Below are positions 48,771-61,991 of a stretch of DNA of 64,000 bases, in pieces (within the stretch, counting starts at the first letter, position 1; each line of letters starts with the position of its first letter). The DNA lies in assembly GCA_028622995.1 (NCBI GenBank), contig JAJQJQ010000020.1:3162001-3226000 (forward strand). Direction: 5' to 3'. A program made the translations under genes and the position numbers. The notes beneath the pieces are model-generated. The model worked only from the letters and a program-made list of their open reading frames with translations, had not been told where the DNA came from and did no database searches. The DNA is from Panagrolaimus kolymaensis. Taxonomy: Eukaryota; Nematoda; Chromadorea; Rhabditida; Panagrolaimidae.

Positions 48771-49487
48771 TTTTTAAAAACCAAAGTTTTTATCAGTTTT
48801 TTTTTGCTTTTAGATCTCTAAGACGATGATATTGCCAAAACAGTGTAAAAGTAATAAAAACATATTTTAATATATTATATTTTTCTAAAACAAACTTCAA
48901 AAAAAACTGCCGGGGAAGAATGGATCCTATTAAAAATTATTATTGCTTTTTTCGAGAAGCTTATTTTGGCATGTTTATAAAGTCATAACATAAAATAAAA
49001 TTATGTTTGTTTTAGGCCTTTATGACTCTCTCAAACCAATGTAAAAAAAAAAGCGAGGAATAATGAGAAAAGAATTTTTTTGTTGTGGGTTTACAATTGC
49101 TTTTTGATGTTCCTCTTCTCCACCATTTTTTTTATATGTTTGACCCATTGTAAAAAGCCATCAATAAATATATAAAATAATAATAATATTATTATGGCCA
49201 CAACAAAAAATAAAGTTTTTTAATCGTGTGAAATGCGGAAATTAAAATGCTGCAAAGAAAAAAAAAACGCGAGAATTTATTTGTTGGTCGATGGTTGGCG
49301 GCTGGTTGCTCGATGGAAAAAAAATTCGGAAATGGTTTTAAAACATTTTAGTTTTTTTAAAGTAATGAAAAAAATGGGAAAACAGCAAATTTAATATATT
49401 ATAATCCTAAGTTTATGTTGTAAAATGGTGTTAAATAATGTGGTTTTTTAGAAAAAATTATCAAAAAATAGCGATTTTTTTATATTA

Positions 49488-49712
49488 TTATAGTAACGCC
49501 AAATAGTAAAATATCGTTCAAATCATGTTACTATAGTTGAGCTAAATGATGCAATGAAATTTTACTGATGAATTCTCAACTCATGTAAAAGCTTTAAAGC
49601 GTAGCTTTCAAAAAAATAAAAAAATAATCTAACAAGAAAAAAGTCGAACTTGTTTTATTTTTATTGATAGTAACACCAGAACCACAATATTTTTTAATTT
49701 TAAGTTACTATC
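49488..49712 (+). repeat. Two 47-bp inverted-end elements
   Basis: Units at about 49488-49536 (ATAGTAACG to GTTACTATAG) and 49666-49712 (GATAGTAACACC to GTTACTATC, exact 47 bp). Confidence 0.8.
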
Positions 49713-50473
49713 ATTTTAGCACAATGAACTAACCTGATCAAAAATAGAAGCATTTACAACCAAAATCCATTTATAAAATAATAAAATAAATAATCCATTC
49801 AAAGACCTTAACGAGGTCATTTGAAAAAAATGCTAATAAATTTGTTTAAACCTGAAATCTATTTTTTGTTGTTGCTAAGAATAAATAAAAACAATGCCAA
49901 TAAACGTGATTCATTAAAGAAAGCAAAAAACCACAAACAAAAAAACAAGATTGGTTTTAAACAAACATGAAAAAATAATAAATGCTTGAAGAAAAAATAT
50001 TATAATACTAATAAAAAAAAGTGTCAAATACAAAACAAAAAAATCACGGACGGCGATCACAGAAAAAAAAAAGAAAAATAAAGAAAAGATGAAAGAAGTG
50101 AAAGAGAGGAGGAGGAGAATCTTTCTTTTTCTCATGTCATGGGTTGTTTAAAATAAAATTATATTTTTAATGCAATGAATAGGAAAGAAGGGAAAAAAAT
50201 TAGAGGGGTAATGAAAAAACCATTAAAAAGGGTGATAAAATAACATTCAAAAGAAAAAAGATAAACTTCACACTTTTTTGAAGATAGGTAGAAAGGTGCT
50301 GCAAAAATGTTGTTGAATGAAAGTAAACAATTATGAAAATTATTGCTCAAAAAAAGTTTTTATCAATGTAAAAATTAACAAGAGTTTTGAAATATTTTAT
50401 GGAATACGTTAATGCCAATTAAAAGTACAATCCTTTAATTATAAAAAAAATTAAATATTAGAGGGTTGGAAAT

Positions 50474-50706
50474 GATAATAACTTAAATTAGCAAAATATT
50501 GTTAAAATTTAATTACTGTCATTAAGTTAAAATTTGCTACATTTTTTCTAATTTTCAGTTATATTATTTAAAAAAGAATTCTTTAGGCACAAGCCTTTTA
50601 AAAAAACAGGGATTTGAATACAAAATACCGCACAACAAAAAGTTTTTTTTCATTTCAATGAGAGTAATCAAAATCTAGCAATACTTTTACAATTTTTTTT
50701 ACTTTC
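50474..50706 (+). repeat. Two 47-bp inverted-end elements
   Basis: Units at 50474-50520 (GATAATAAC to ATTACTGTC, exact 47 bp, inner CAAAATATTGTTAAAATT) and 50660-50706 (GAGAGTAATC to TTACTTTC). Confidence 0.78.
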
Positions 50707-51314
50707 ACTCTTTTTCCACATGGCTTCAAAAAAATTTAAAATATTTTTTTACAAAAACTAAAACTATCACTTTAAAAAAAACTGACCGAAAGTGCAAGGA
50801 AAAAAAAAAGAGCCTCTAAAACTCGACGACAACGAAAAAAGAAAAGCAAGAATATAAAAAAATATGTATTTGGGCGGAGTCCTCCTTCTTCTTGGTTTCT
50901 CCCATTTTCTCTCTGTCGCCGTCGTTTTTCTTTTTTCCTCTTTTTTTTTCCATTTTATTTTTTTGTTTCCACTCACAGGGGTGGGCGCCAAGCGACACCA
51001 AAGCGCCCTTTTTCGATAAAGGCAAAATTTATTAGTTTTTTTCTTTTTCTTCTTCGTTTCTTTGTCTTTCTTTTTTTATTTTATTTTGGAATTCATCCAA
51101 ATTTTGGATTTTTTCTTTCTTTCAAAAACGACTTTATAAACCAGCAACACGAGCAATCGGCTTGAAAATGAAATAAGTGGATTAAATTAGCTAAAATTTA
51201 TTCGACTACTGTAATAACTAAAAAAGAAAGATAAGTGCCAGCTTTCATTTTTTTTAAAAATTGGAAAATATAAAAAATAGCGGAAATAAGGAAAAAAAAT
51301 GAAAAATTGATGGA

Positions 51315-51596
51315 GATAATAATAAAAGTGCGCAAAATATTGTTGAAAAAGCTTTCCCGTCTTCGTGGATTCAAAAATTGAGAGCAACCAAAATCTGACG
51401 ATTTTTCACGAAAATTTTGTTACTGTCATTTTATTTAAAGTTAATGTTTAAAATAAAAGTGTTGCCTAACTTCAACAAAATTATCCGAAGAAATAAATTA
51501 CTATCGGCTAACGAGCACGAACATTAAAACGGCAGTAAAAAATGAGAAAGACAGTAACCATAATATAACAATACCTCACAGTTCTTGATTACTATC
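51315..51596 (+). repeat. Cluster of 47-bp inverted-end elements
   Basis: Units at 51315-51361 (GATAATAAT, degenerate right end CCCGTC), 51380-51427 (48 bp, GAGAGCAAC to GTTACTGTC), a decayed one at about 51459-51505 (only the ATTACTATC end is clear) and 51550-51596 (GACAGTAACC to ATTACTATC, exact 47 bp). Confidence 0.75.
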
Positions 51597-52500
51597 ACTA
51601 CCATATTTTTGATTTAATAGATTTTTTTTACTTCATAGCTTTTTAGTTTTTTGGATGAAAAGATATTTTAAAATCTGTTTATAATCTACCAACAAAAAAA
51701 ACGAACACCATTCAAGATGAACCAATTAAATTAAATCAAAATGAGAACAAGATGTTTATTTTTTTCTTTAAAAGTTTTAGCGTTTTACAACTTCAATTTT
51801 CTATCTTCTCTTCTCTTTTACAAAAAAAAGAAAGAATTAAAGGCGTTCTTTTTTTCATTCAATCGTTAACAAATGTACCGAGACTAACTTTTTATTTTGG
51901 TCATAAAAGTTAAAAACGTGTGAAAACATTTTTTCTTTCTTTTTCGTTCCATATTGAAAAAGAAATTTTTTCTTCTTCATACGTCTTACATAAGTTTTTA
52001 TTTAAGATTTAACTGACCATGAAATGTTTTGTTGTTGGTATTTAAACCAGCTGCTGCTACATACAAAAAAAATTAAAAGCCTCGAAACCAAAAAGAAAAA
52101 AATGGAATAACACAGAAGAAAAAAAGTAAACAAACAATTACCCATTAATGTCTTTCCATCACTTTGAAAAAAATATTTTTGTTGTTGTTAAATCTAAATC
52201 CTTTTTTTTGTTTGGCTTTTTAATAGCTTTTTTTCTCGCGAAATCAATTTTCGCCACAAAATCTGGAAACAATTACCAAAAAAATATTTCTTTTGTTTTG
52301 GATTTTTTTTTGACAGAGGAACGGAAATAGGAAACGATAATGCTTATTATTAAAAAAAGAAATATTTTCCTCTTCAAAAAGGAAATTAGAAAATGATGGC
52401 TTTATTTTGGGTTAGAGACAAAAAGATTATATGCAAAAGAAAACAAAAAAATGAAGAATATGTATTTAAATTTTTGCAACAAAAAAAATGAAAAAAGAAT

Positions 52501-52573
52501 TGCCACGACCCGGGATCGAACCGGGGACATTTAGATCTTCAGTCTAACGCTCTCCCAACTGAGCTATCATGGC
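52501..52573 (-). tRNA. tRNA-Phe (GAA)
   Basis: 73 nt on the minus strand, starting GCCATGATAGCTCAGTTGGG and ending GGTTCGATCCCGGGTCGTGGCA in two parts. The acceptor stem pairs GCCATGA with the 3' TCGTGGC, discriminator A. D, anticodon and T arms all form. Anticodon loop CTGAAGA gives GAA. A and B boxes are perfect. No intron, no encoded CCA. Confidence 0.97.
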
Positions 52574-53603
52574 AGTGAATGCAAGTGTTATTTCACAGTA
52601 AAAGAGGCAACGCATTTTTTGCTTAAAAAACGTAAAAAAACAACGGACATGGCCAGTCAGAGATAGAGTCAAGTCACAAAAAAAGTGCGCATTTTCTTGT
52701 TGACAAATGCAACCAAAATAAAATGCAGAGACAAAAAAAAGTATTCTTTTTTTATCCAGCAAAATTCAAAGAAGCATCTTAAAAGTAGCTTTAAATCATT
52801 CACTTTTTATTGGATATAAGAAAATAATCAGCGTAAATCTTTTTCGTTAATTGGATATTTTTTGAAGAAAAAAAAAGTTTACTACAGCTGTTTGGAGTTT
52901 TTTTTAAACAAAAGTGGCGATTTGAAATTGCAAGAAAATATTATTATTTTTAAATGAGTTAGCAAAGTTGGTTTTGGAGTCAAAAAAATAAACTTTCTCC
53001 TCCAAAACTCGAACAGTTAAAATCAAAAAAACTTTTAAATCATCAACCTTCAAAAGGAAAATAATTTTTCACTTTGAAAAGAAAATTCTAAAAAACAATA
53101 AATTATTGTTTTTTTTTCTTTATTTTTTAAACGTAAAAGAAAAAAAAATCGCTTTTGTCAACATGAGTCAAAAAATATTTATAACAGAAGCAACAACAAA
53201 AAAATAAATAAGTGAAAGTTAGAGTTGTTAACCTTGTTCAACAACATCAGGTTTTTTTTTCTTTTCCATCTCTGAGTTCGTTTGCTTTTGTTTCGCGCTT
53301 TGCGGGCCGCTTCTTTTGATGATCCGAAAAGATTCAATTAATCAATTTCACATTCCTCTTTCATTTTTGTTTTTTTTCCTTCTGTTTTTTCTTTTACGGC
53401 ATAAACATGAGAAATGGGTAAAAAATAAAAAAAATAAATGAACACCTTTTTTTGAGACATATTTGATATAAAAAAATATCAATTATTCAAATATTAGGTT
53501 AGTTGAAAAAAGATTTCATACAAGATGGTCTGTTTTTTTGTTTCGCTACCTTTAATAAAAAATTCTATCAAAGATCTAAAAAAAATTTACTGTGAAAATG
53601 AGT

Positions 53604-53703
53604 GATAGTAACTCAATTCAGCATTTTATCGGTGAATAATGATTACTGTCTTTTAAGAAAGTAACATTTTTTTGACAATGAATTAAATTTTTCGATTACT
53701 GTT
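53604..53703 (+). repeat. Pair of 47-bp inverted-end elements
   Basis: Units at 53604-53650 (GATAGTAACTC to GATTACTGTC) and 53657-53703 (GAAAGTAAC to GATTACTGTT), both exactly 47 bp and 53 bp apart start to start. Confidence 0.82.
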
Positions 53704-55495
53704 TTAATTTTTTTGTCTAGATTTTTCAAAAAATTTATTAGCACTTTTTGCAAAATTCATCATCGGCCAAAATGGGCTTTACAATACCAAATTCGAAGAG
53801 ACTTTTCACAAAAAATCTTATCATTGAAATTTTATTTTTGGAAGAGATTTTTATTTTCTGCATTTCTCGAATATGAAAAAAAATCATTATATTATTTTTT
53901 TAACGATTATAACATGAAAATATTTTATTCGATTCGATCACCATCCACCGACGACGTCAAACACTTTTTTTTCTTGTCGGTTTACTTTGTTCGGAAGACT
54001 TAAAAAAAGCTTTTAAAATTTATTTTTGATGAACATACAAAAAAATAATAATAATCAAAAAATATCGATGATTGAAAAAAAAAATAATAAACTCATAAAA
54101 ATCAAAAACATTAAAAATTTTGTTGTTTTTGCTTTGATTTTTTTTTTGATTTTGATTGCGGCTTTTTTCCTTTCATGTTTTTTTGGTGTTTTGGATTCAA
54201 TAATTTTATTTGTGTAAACATTTAATATACTCTTAAAAAAGGTGTTAAAATGAAAAATTTATGGATAAAAAATTGAAAAAAAGAATGATAAACTTTTTTT
54301 GATAAGTAATGTGAATTGGCACTACCAGGGAGAAAGAAGCAAAAAAAAAAATAGAAACAGTTTTGCTAAAACTTTTTTTTAAACGAAAGTTTGCCTATAA
54401 AAAACTGTTTTCTGATTTTCTTAATTTGAATATTTTCGTAGACATTTAATTCATTTTAAAAATAATCACAAATAAATTATTCTATGCGAATACAAAAAAT
54501 TATTTTTTTCGATTTGGTTACTCGATCAAAATTTTTAATTTGCTTCAAGTTTATAAACTTTTAAAAAAAAATTTCTTCATTTTGCTGATTTAATAAAATA
54601 TAACAAATTAATTTTTTGTTAAAGACTTATTAACATTTTCGTACAAAAAAAAATAAAATGCAAGAATAATATATTCTATTTTTTTCTTTACCATTTAAAG
54701 AAAATAGTTTCATGATGAGAGAAAGATGTCTGACTATTACTTTTTAAAACAACACCGCACAAAAATATTTTTTTCTCTCAGTCATTTATTTTCGTTTGAC
54801 TCTGCTTTTTTCCCTTTTGCATTTTTCTTCTCCCTTCAATATATTTTCTTTCTTTTTGATCTTTGCCGCCGCCGTCGATGCTTTTTTCTTTTCATTTTTT
54901 TTTCACGGCGAGCGACAACGACGACGCCTTTTCACTACCAAAAATTTTTGAGGAGAAAATATAGAAAATTTTAAAAACAAAAAAGGCGCAATCGACTGGG
55001 TTGCTGGTATTTTCTTCCCATATTTCACTTGTTTCAACGCAACGACATCAACTTCAGGGCCATCCCTTCTTGACACATATTTTCTTTTCCTCAAATCCAT
55101 GTGAAAAAAAATTTTTACAAAAATTTTTTTTAGAAACATTGAAATCTATTTTTAAGTTAAAAGAAAAGCCAAAAATCAATCTCTCATTGATAGCAAAATT
55201 AAAAATAAATCATTTAAAAAAGAAAATTAAAGATAAACGCATTTAACCTTTCTTTGAGGTTAATTAAAAAAAAATGGCGATGAGATAATAAAAACGTCAC
55301 ATTTTGGAATTCAATTCAATTGAGTTTTAAAAAATGCTGTGGTGAGTGAATAAATGAATGTGAAAGCTAATAAAAAAATGGAGTGATAAATGTGAAAATT
55401 TATAATAAACAAAAACTTAAATAAAAAGCTTAAGAAAAAAATAACGAAGATTTTTAAAAAGTTCTCGGTGAAAAGTTTTTATTGGAAAAAAAATT

Positions 55496-55565
55496 ACAAC
55501 GACCCAAGATTGGACCGAGGTCATTTAAATCTTCAATCGAACTCTCTCCAAACTTACCTGGCATG
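55496..55565 (-). pseudogene. Decayed tRNA-Phe copy
   Basis: Minus-strand sequence aligns along its whole length to the two intact tRNA-Phe genes: GGAGAGAGTTCGATTGAAGA for the D/anticodon part, and GGTCCAATCTTGGGTCGT for the T arm. The GAA anticodon survives, but D-stem, acceptor (GCCAGGT) and T-arm changes break the pairing and the B box (GGTCCAATC). Confidence 0.8.
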
Positions 55566-56751
55566 ATTGAAACAAAAAAATGACAAAATTAAAAACAAAT
55601 AATTTTTTCTCGACAAAAAAAACCGACTCTAGTTTATCAACTTTGACATTTTCTAATAAAATTAAGTGGTTTAATTTCTGTGACTCTGTAACTGATATTT
55701 AATTTTTTTTATTTATTGTTTTGATCCATACCCTTTATATTTAAAGTAAAAAAAATTATCAAAAAAATACGAAAAATGGCAAGTAAAAAAATCAAAGAAT
55801 TAATTTTCTTATTGCTGCTTACTGTAGTAACTCGTAAGCTCAATTGGTGAGAGAGGGACATGCTTGTTTTTTTTCCCGAACCATCTGTTGTTGGTTGGCT
55901 GGCAATCCGCAATTCCGGTTCAGCTGGTTTTTGCGCTTTTCTTTTTTCTTTACTTTTTTTTGCCAAAGAAAATGAAAAGCTGAAAGCATACATACGACGA
56001 ACGAATATGAAAAAGCATGCCAATCTGTCAAATAATTATAACAAAAAAATCAAAAAAAAAAAACAAGAAGGCAGATAAAAGGAAATAGCAATAACGAAAA
56101 AAGAAAGAAAACAAGATTGATGCTAATTATTTTTTGTTTTGTTATTATTACTTCTTTCTTCATCCACCTGGTTTTTTGGTTGGCTTCTTTTTTTTGACAT
56201 TTGCTTAATAAAAAAGCGCGGGATTTTTTTTAGAAAAATTTATTTGCCAATTTTTTTTTTCATCGAATATTATTACTGTAAACCATCAGTTTTTTTTAAT
56301 TCATCTATTTTTGTTTGAAATCAAAACTCAATAAATATCTTTTAGAGTTTTTTTATTTGTTTGTGGCTACCGCCATGGCGCCAAAAAGAGAGAGATTCCA
56401 ATTTCCAAGACATTTATTAAATCGCAAATTTGTACACTCAAATGAAAACCGAATAAAAAAAAAGACATTTTTGTTACTAAAATATTGCTTTTGTTCATTA
56501 AAGTTTTTTTGTTGTCTTTTTTAAAACTATCAATCCACATCTCTTTGATGTTGTAAACATTTAACTTTAAATTATTACCTTTTTGTTAGCAGCGAAGAGT
56601 AAAAACACAATTTTTATTTTGAAATGAATGCCAAAAAAAAAGGAGAACGATTTGAGAATATCAAAATGAACAAAAACCATTTATTTTAATTGAAAGAGAA
56701 AAACCAAAATATTTTGTAAAAATAAACAAACAAAAAAGGTGAAAAAGGAAT

Positions 56752-56824
56752 TGCCACGACCCGGGATCGAACCGGGGACATTTAGATCTTCAGTCTAACG
56801 CTCTCCCAACTGAGCTATCATGGC
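56752..56824 (-). tRNA. tRNA-Phe (GAA), second copy
   Basis: 73 nt, same sequence as the copy at 52501-52573 apart from the flank. Acceptor, D, anticodon (GAA) and T arms are intact. The first bases downstream of the 3' end are also shared (AATTCC then poly-T type), consistent with duplication of the gene with its Pol III terminator. Confidence 0.97.
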
Positions 56825-57844
56825 GGTGAAGCACACGAAGTTTTAATAGAATTTATATTTTATTTTTTTTAAAAACATCTTTTTTTTGTGGACATAAATT
56901 GTATCAAAATCATTTTATTACTTTCTAAATAAATCGTTTATAATTTGATCAGCACAGTTTTCAAAGTTTTAATTACTGCTTCATTTCTACACTTATTTCA
57001 ACCATTATGATTCGTAATTTATCCTTCATGTTTTTTTTAAAGCAGCTAACAAACAGGAAGAAAATAAAAACCATTTTTTTATGAACCAGTCGTCAGCCAG
57101 TCACACACTTTCCTGCTTTCTGTTTTTTTTTCTTTGCGCAAAATGAAAACGAAAAGTAACAAGCATCAATATTTCGAGAACAAGTTTTTATTTTATAATT
57201 TTATAATGTAAGCTGCTTGCTGCTGATACATGAAACCAGATAATAATAAATAAGGATTTGAAAAAACAAAACAAGCATTTCAATTTTATTTTTCTAACGG
57301 AATCGAAAAAAATAAATAAATTTTCTCGCAAATTTTTTTTTTTTATTTCAATTTCCTCAAAAGTGTTTATTAACTTCTCAAATAGGCTGGCTAGTGGCTA
57401 GTTTTTAACGCTTTTTTTCAAGAACGGGAAAAAGGAAATGGGAAACTCTAGACCCTTGAGTGGATATAGTGTTAGTAAGCAGCTTTGATATATCCTTTCT
57501 TCACTCGAAGAAATTTTTTTTTATTCAATTGAAAAAAGAAAAACCCCATTTTCTTTCAATCATTTGTTTTTTAACGATCAATCGTTAGCCTTTTTTCCCT
57601 CGTGTTTTTTCTTGCGCAGCATTAAAATAAAAAATAAAAAATTTGGTCATTCCATTAAAAAAACAGTTTTTTCTTTTGGTTTTCTGAAAAAAAAATTTAA
57701 ATTAGAAAAAAAAATTTAATTTAATTTTTTTTTCATTTTATTGTTTTTAGTTGACATATTTTTTTTAGGATTTACATCGACGAGCTTTTATTTTTACAAT
57801 TTCTGATGTCAATGAAATGTATTTATATTATTTGATAACAAAAA

Positions 57845-60729
57845 ATGCTTCGATGTGTAACCATTGTTGATGATGATTTTATTGATACTAGCACCATAGA
57901 TGAATTAGCTCAAGAAGTAAGTTAAAAACTGAAGATTAAAAAGATTTATTTATTTGTGTAAAGTTTGACTCTGAAAAAAAAAGTTTTCGATTAATCAAAG
58001 CCCAAGTTTAAACGAAGCTTGAAAAATGTTCAGACATTTTCCTTTCGAAATGAATCTTTTTTTTCCACTGATAAACGGGTTTTTAAAATTATGAAAACCA
58101 GAAACCACTTTTCATAAATGTAAAAACTATTATTTTTTAGATTCGTGACTTAAACAATGATGATTTTGTAGTGATTTTTGAAAATATTCCACCAATAAAA
58201 GATTTAATTAAAATTATTCCTCGTTCTTTGCCATTATTGGATGCCATATATCAAAAATGTGAAAGTGTAAATACATATATAAATATTTTTTTCAAAGGTA
58301 CCGAAATAAATAATTTTTTTAGGTAAATTTATGCTACAGCGATGTCTTTCGCCGTTATTTAGATTGCGATCAATTATTAAATCGAATTTTATGGTGGCTT
58401 GCATTAACAAATCAACAACAAAATTCTAATTCACAAACACCTAAACTTGAAGCGTCATCAAATGATAAAAATGGAAATTTAAATAATGCTTCCATTAACG
58501 ACCAGCAAAATGTAAGTAATCCCATTTTTTTAATTATTTTTTTTTTTAATTCTGAACTTTAGGTTACCGAAATCCATATTAAATCAATTCTTGGAATAAT
58601 TCAACGTAAAAATCCTGAAATAATTGATGAAATATTTATTGAAAAATCTCAACTTTCCACATGTTTGGAAGCATTGGGATGTCATGGGTTAATTAATTGT
58701 AGCACGGGAATGATGAGACTCATAGAAGCAATAATTTATGAAACATTAAAATTACAAGAAAAAATTAAAATTTTATTATCTAAAATTAAAGATATGCAAA
58801 AACAAAAATCTTGTAATTATTTTGAAATTTTATTTTTGAGGAAAATTAATTTTTTTAGGGAATGAATCCCCAACGAAATCAAGCCATCAACGACAACTGA
58901 GTTTAAAATTATCAGAAATTTATGATCGTTTAAAACAAAATGAAGCAATTGAAAATATTATTATTGAAATTTTAAGTAATCCTAAAGTAAGCCTTCTCAT
59001 AATAAAAACTTTAAATTCATAATTTTTATGTTGGCAATTTTTTCCCCCAAAAAGAATCCATGTTTTTGTGAATCTTTTTCAAAACCCACAAAATCCTTTA
59101 TAAAAAGTTTTTTTTTAGCTTGAAAGTTTACTTCGAATTGTTCGAAAACGAGTTCAAGCTGATCGAACTTTAATAAATGTTTTTAATTCATATAATAATA
59201 CTAAACCAGATGGATTTCAAATATGTGAAATTAATCCAATTGTTGCAAAATTAATTGTTATCTTTCAAAATGCTTATAAAAATTTAACCACTTTTATTCC
59301 AATTAATAATAATGGAACTTTGGAAAATAGCAGCAGCGAAATAGTTGAAGAAAATGAAATAAATGAAAATAATAATACTACGATTATTAATGGTAATTTT
59401 TAAATTTTTACGATTTAATAATAATTATATTTAGATGATACAACAATCACCGATGATTCAGTAATAATGGATAAATCATCATCGTTGAATGGCAGCAATA
59501 ATTCCTTGGTTGTAAGCTTTAATAATATTATTTTTATTTTGTGACGAAGAAAATAAATTTATTTATTCATTTTTGTGTTTAGGTTTCAAATTACTTTGCA
59601 CTCAAAAATCAAATGCAAAATGCTCCTCAAGGTGTGATTTCCAATAATGCAAGGTAATCTTTTTGTTTTTGTGAGCTTTAAAATTAAGTTAAACACATAA
59701 ACAAGAAAAAAAAGTTTTAAAAAATTGGCATTTTTTGTTTTCATTTTTGCTAGAAGAGTACCAAATTTAAAAATATTAAAACACTTTTTTTATCTTTTTT
59801 AATTTGAAAGGAATTTTTTTAAGATGGATAACATTATCAATTTATTCATCCTCTGAAGAAATCCAACAAGTTCTTGATCGATTTTCAAATTTATATTATA
59901 AACAAAAAGATGAAATATTAAAAACTCTTAATGGTTTAAAAGAATTTAAAGGAATGAAAGATTTACAAATTAAAACCATGATGACTGTGGTTGTGGTAAG
60001 TTTAAAATGCCTAAATTTCCAAAATTTATTTATATTCGAAAGTTCAAAAAAATTATCCAAAGTATTGTAGAAAAAAATTTATCTGCCGAAAGCATTCTCA
60101 AAACGGAAAAAAATATAATTAACAATTTTCTTTTTGAAATAAGCATTTTTATTTTTTACTTTGAACAGAAAAATTTTTTTCATTCTTTATTTTAGTGAAT
60201 TTTTTTATTAAATTAAACCAAAAACTTTCTAAAAATGGGTTTATTTTTTTAGTTGACTTATCGATCAGTTTATGAAACCACTCAAATTCAATATAAAAAA
60301 ATATATAAAATTCTTGAAATGGATAATAATGAATTTGATGATATAATGGATTATTCAATATATCGAATCATGTATCGACAAGCTAAAAATAATTTTGGAA
60401 TTAAAAATGCTAAAGATGTTACAACACAAATTTGGGAAACATTATATGATTTTCCTTCGCTTAAAACTTGCACTCGCTTTAATCGTTTTATTCTTGATTG
60501 CGTGGATGTTATTTGGGATATTGTAGCTGGAATCGATGGAAGAATGCCAAGATTAAAATTGGATTATGAATGTAATGGTGGGGGTGGAGGAGTGGTATTT
60601 GATCCAACTCGACACATTCGATCATCAGATTCAAATTTAAATTACAAAATAATTAAATTTTGCATTTGGCCTGGTTTAATTAATATTCGAGATAATGAGT
60701 ATATTGTTAAAGCAATTATGTATACATAA
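57845..60729 (+). CDS. Protein with Mieap (SPATA18)-like C-terminal domain
   Basis: Ten exons: 57845-57916, 58141-58266, 58323-58511, 58563-58812, 58859-58986, 59119-59392, 59435-59511, 59583-59653, 59824-59995 and 60253-60729, giving 611 residues, all joins in phase. The N-terminal half is helical and charged; the middle is Asn/Ser-rich. The last about 160 residues resemble the C-terminal domain of mitochondria-eating protein: FNRFILDCVDVIWDIV, a Pro/Leu strand (MPRLKLD), FDPTRHIRSS then IIKFCIWPGLINI and EYIVKAIMYT, the last fitting the family's WP-x-L...V-x-KG ending. Mieap acts in mitochondrial quality control in vertebrates; whether that holds here is inference. A GGGGG insert (NGGGGGVV) interrupts the domain. 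The family call is from pattern memory only, so tentative; the gene model is firm. Confidence 0.7.
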
Positions 60730-61991
60730 TAAAAAATATTAACTTTTTTAAAAAATAAAATTGAATGATACTTTAAGAAAATTTAAAGAAAAAGATAGTT
60801 TTAGAAACTAATTATTATTATTGTTTCGTCTCAATAATAAAAAAGATCGCAAAGAAATCAAAGTTTAGAGCAGAATGGTAACACTTTTTTTCTTTTTTCA
60901 TTGAATTGAAAAAAAATCTACGCAAAAAAAATATGATGTTGCGATAAAACACTTTTTTTAAAACTTTTTCTGAATAATTTTTTACAAAATTTTCATATTT
61001 GGTTTTTTTTCCTTTTATTAAATACATCGGCTTGATGATCAAGGCGATTAAAACAAAATCCTTCCTAGTAATTTTCATTGTTATTTCGTTCGCGCTCGGA
61101 AATGATTCATGGGAAAGTTGGAAAAGAATGAATAAATGAAAAAATTAGCATAAATTTTAATGGAAAGTACCAGGAAGGAAGCTTTCGTTTGCAGTGTAGA
61201 AAATGAAGCGGTAATCAGCGGTGGCTAACTTTGAGGCGCATTAAATAATTGGGGATCTTTGAAAATGGTTTTATAGGATCCAAATTGAGAGAAAGATGAG
61301 AAATCGTTTGTAATTGATTAGTATGCTATAGGAATTGTTAGGGGCAATTTAGAACAAGCTTAGAGGACCTTAAAGAAGTAAATTAGCTTGGGATGTTGCA
61401 GAGATGGCTATATTTTCTTCCAGAATAAAGATCGAATAATTAATGACAAAATTTTCGTAATAATTTACATAAAATAAGCTTCATGGCGGACCGAAGGTCC
61501 GCGTAGCGCCTAGTAACAAAATGAAGGTTAAAATGAGAAAAAAATATTCTTTTGAATGCTTCGTTCTATGGTATTATTTCGGAAGTTAACCAAATCGACC
61601 AAGCTGTTTCAAAAAAAATAATGATGGAAAAAATTACTAATGCCCCAAAATTTTTATTTAATAATATAATCTCTTTCCATTTTTAAAATGCGATTCACCG
61701 CTCTTGAAATTCATTTTTATCCCCCAAAATGATGTTTGTTTATTCCTTCAAATGACCGCAAATTTAAATAATTTATATTTCACATATTTCAACCCAATAT
61801 TATACTTTTCGATTCCTTTAATACTAAATTTTATTATTTTATTATTATTTTTTTTTACATTTTATTTTTCAAAAATAAAGGATATTTTAACTGAATTGCA
61901 TATACATATGTAAACAAAAAACTTTCATAACACATTAAAATAATTTTTTTTTCCAAATTCTCATTTTTTCATAAACCAAAGCTCCAATCAT
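60730..61991. other. Intergenic region with Helitron-like DNA
   Basis: Between convergent genes. 61090-61515 is visibly less A/T-run-rich than its surroundings and ends in the Helitron-like terminus described separately. No gene seen. Confidence 0.5.
61486..61514 (+). mobile_element. Helitron-like 3' terminus (hairpin plus CTAG-T)
   Basis: A perfect 7-bp GC-rich hairpin, GCGGACC-GAA-GGTCCGC (61486-61502), lies seven bases before CTAG (61510-61513), followed by T. A short hairpin close before CTRR with insertion next to T is the diagnostic right end of Helitrons. The body would extend to the left, probably a few hundred bp (non-autonomous); the TC left end was not located. Confidence 0.55.

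Larger units (their letters stand above)
47811..57844. other. 10-kb gene-poor region
   Basis: Between the visible Frizzled exons and the Mieap-like gene. It holds two tRNA-Phe genes, one decayed tRNA copy, one tRNA-like Pol III fragment and eleven or so 47-bp repeat units (listed separately). The missing first exon and promoter of Frizzled should also lie here. Otherwise low-complexity A/T sequence. Confidence 0.5.
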
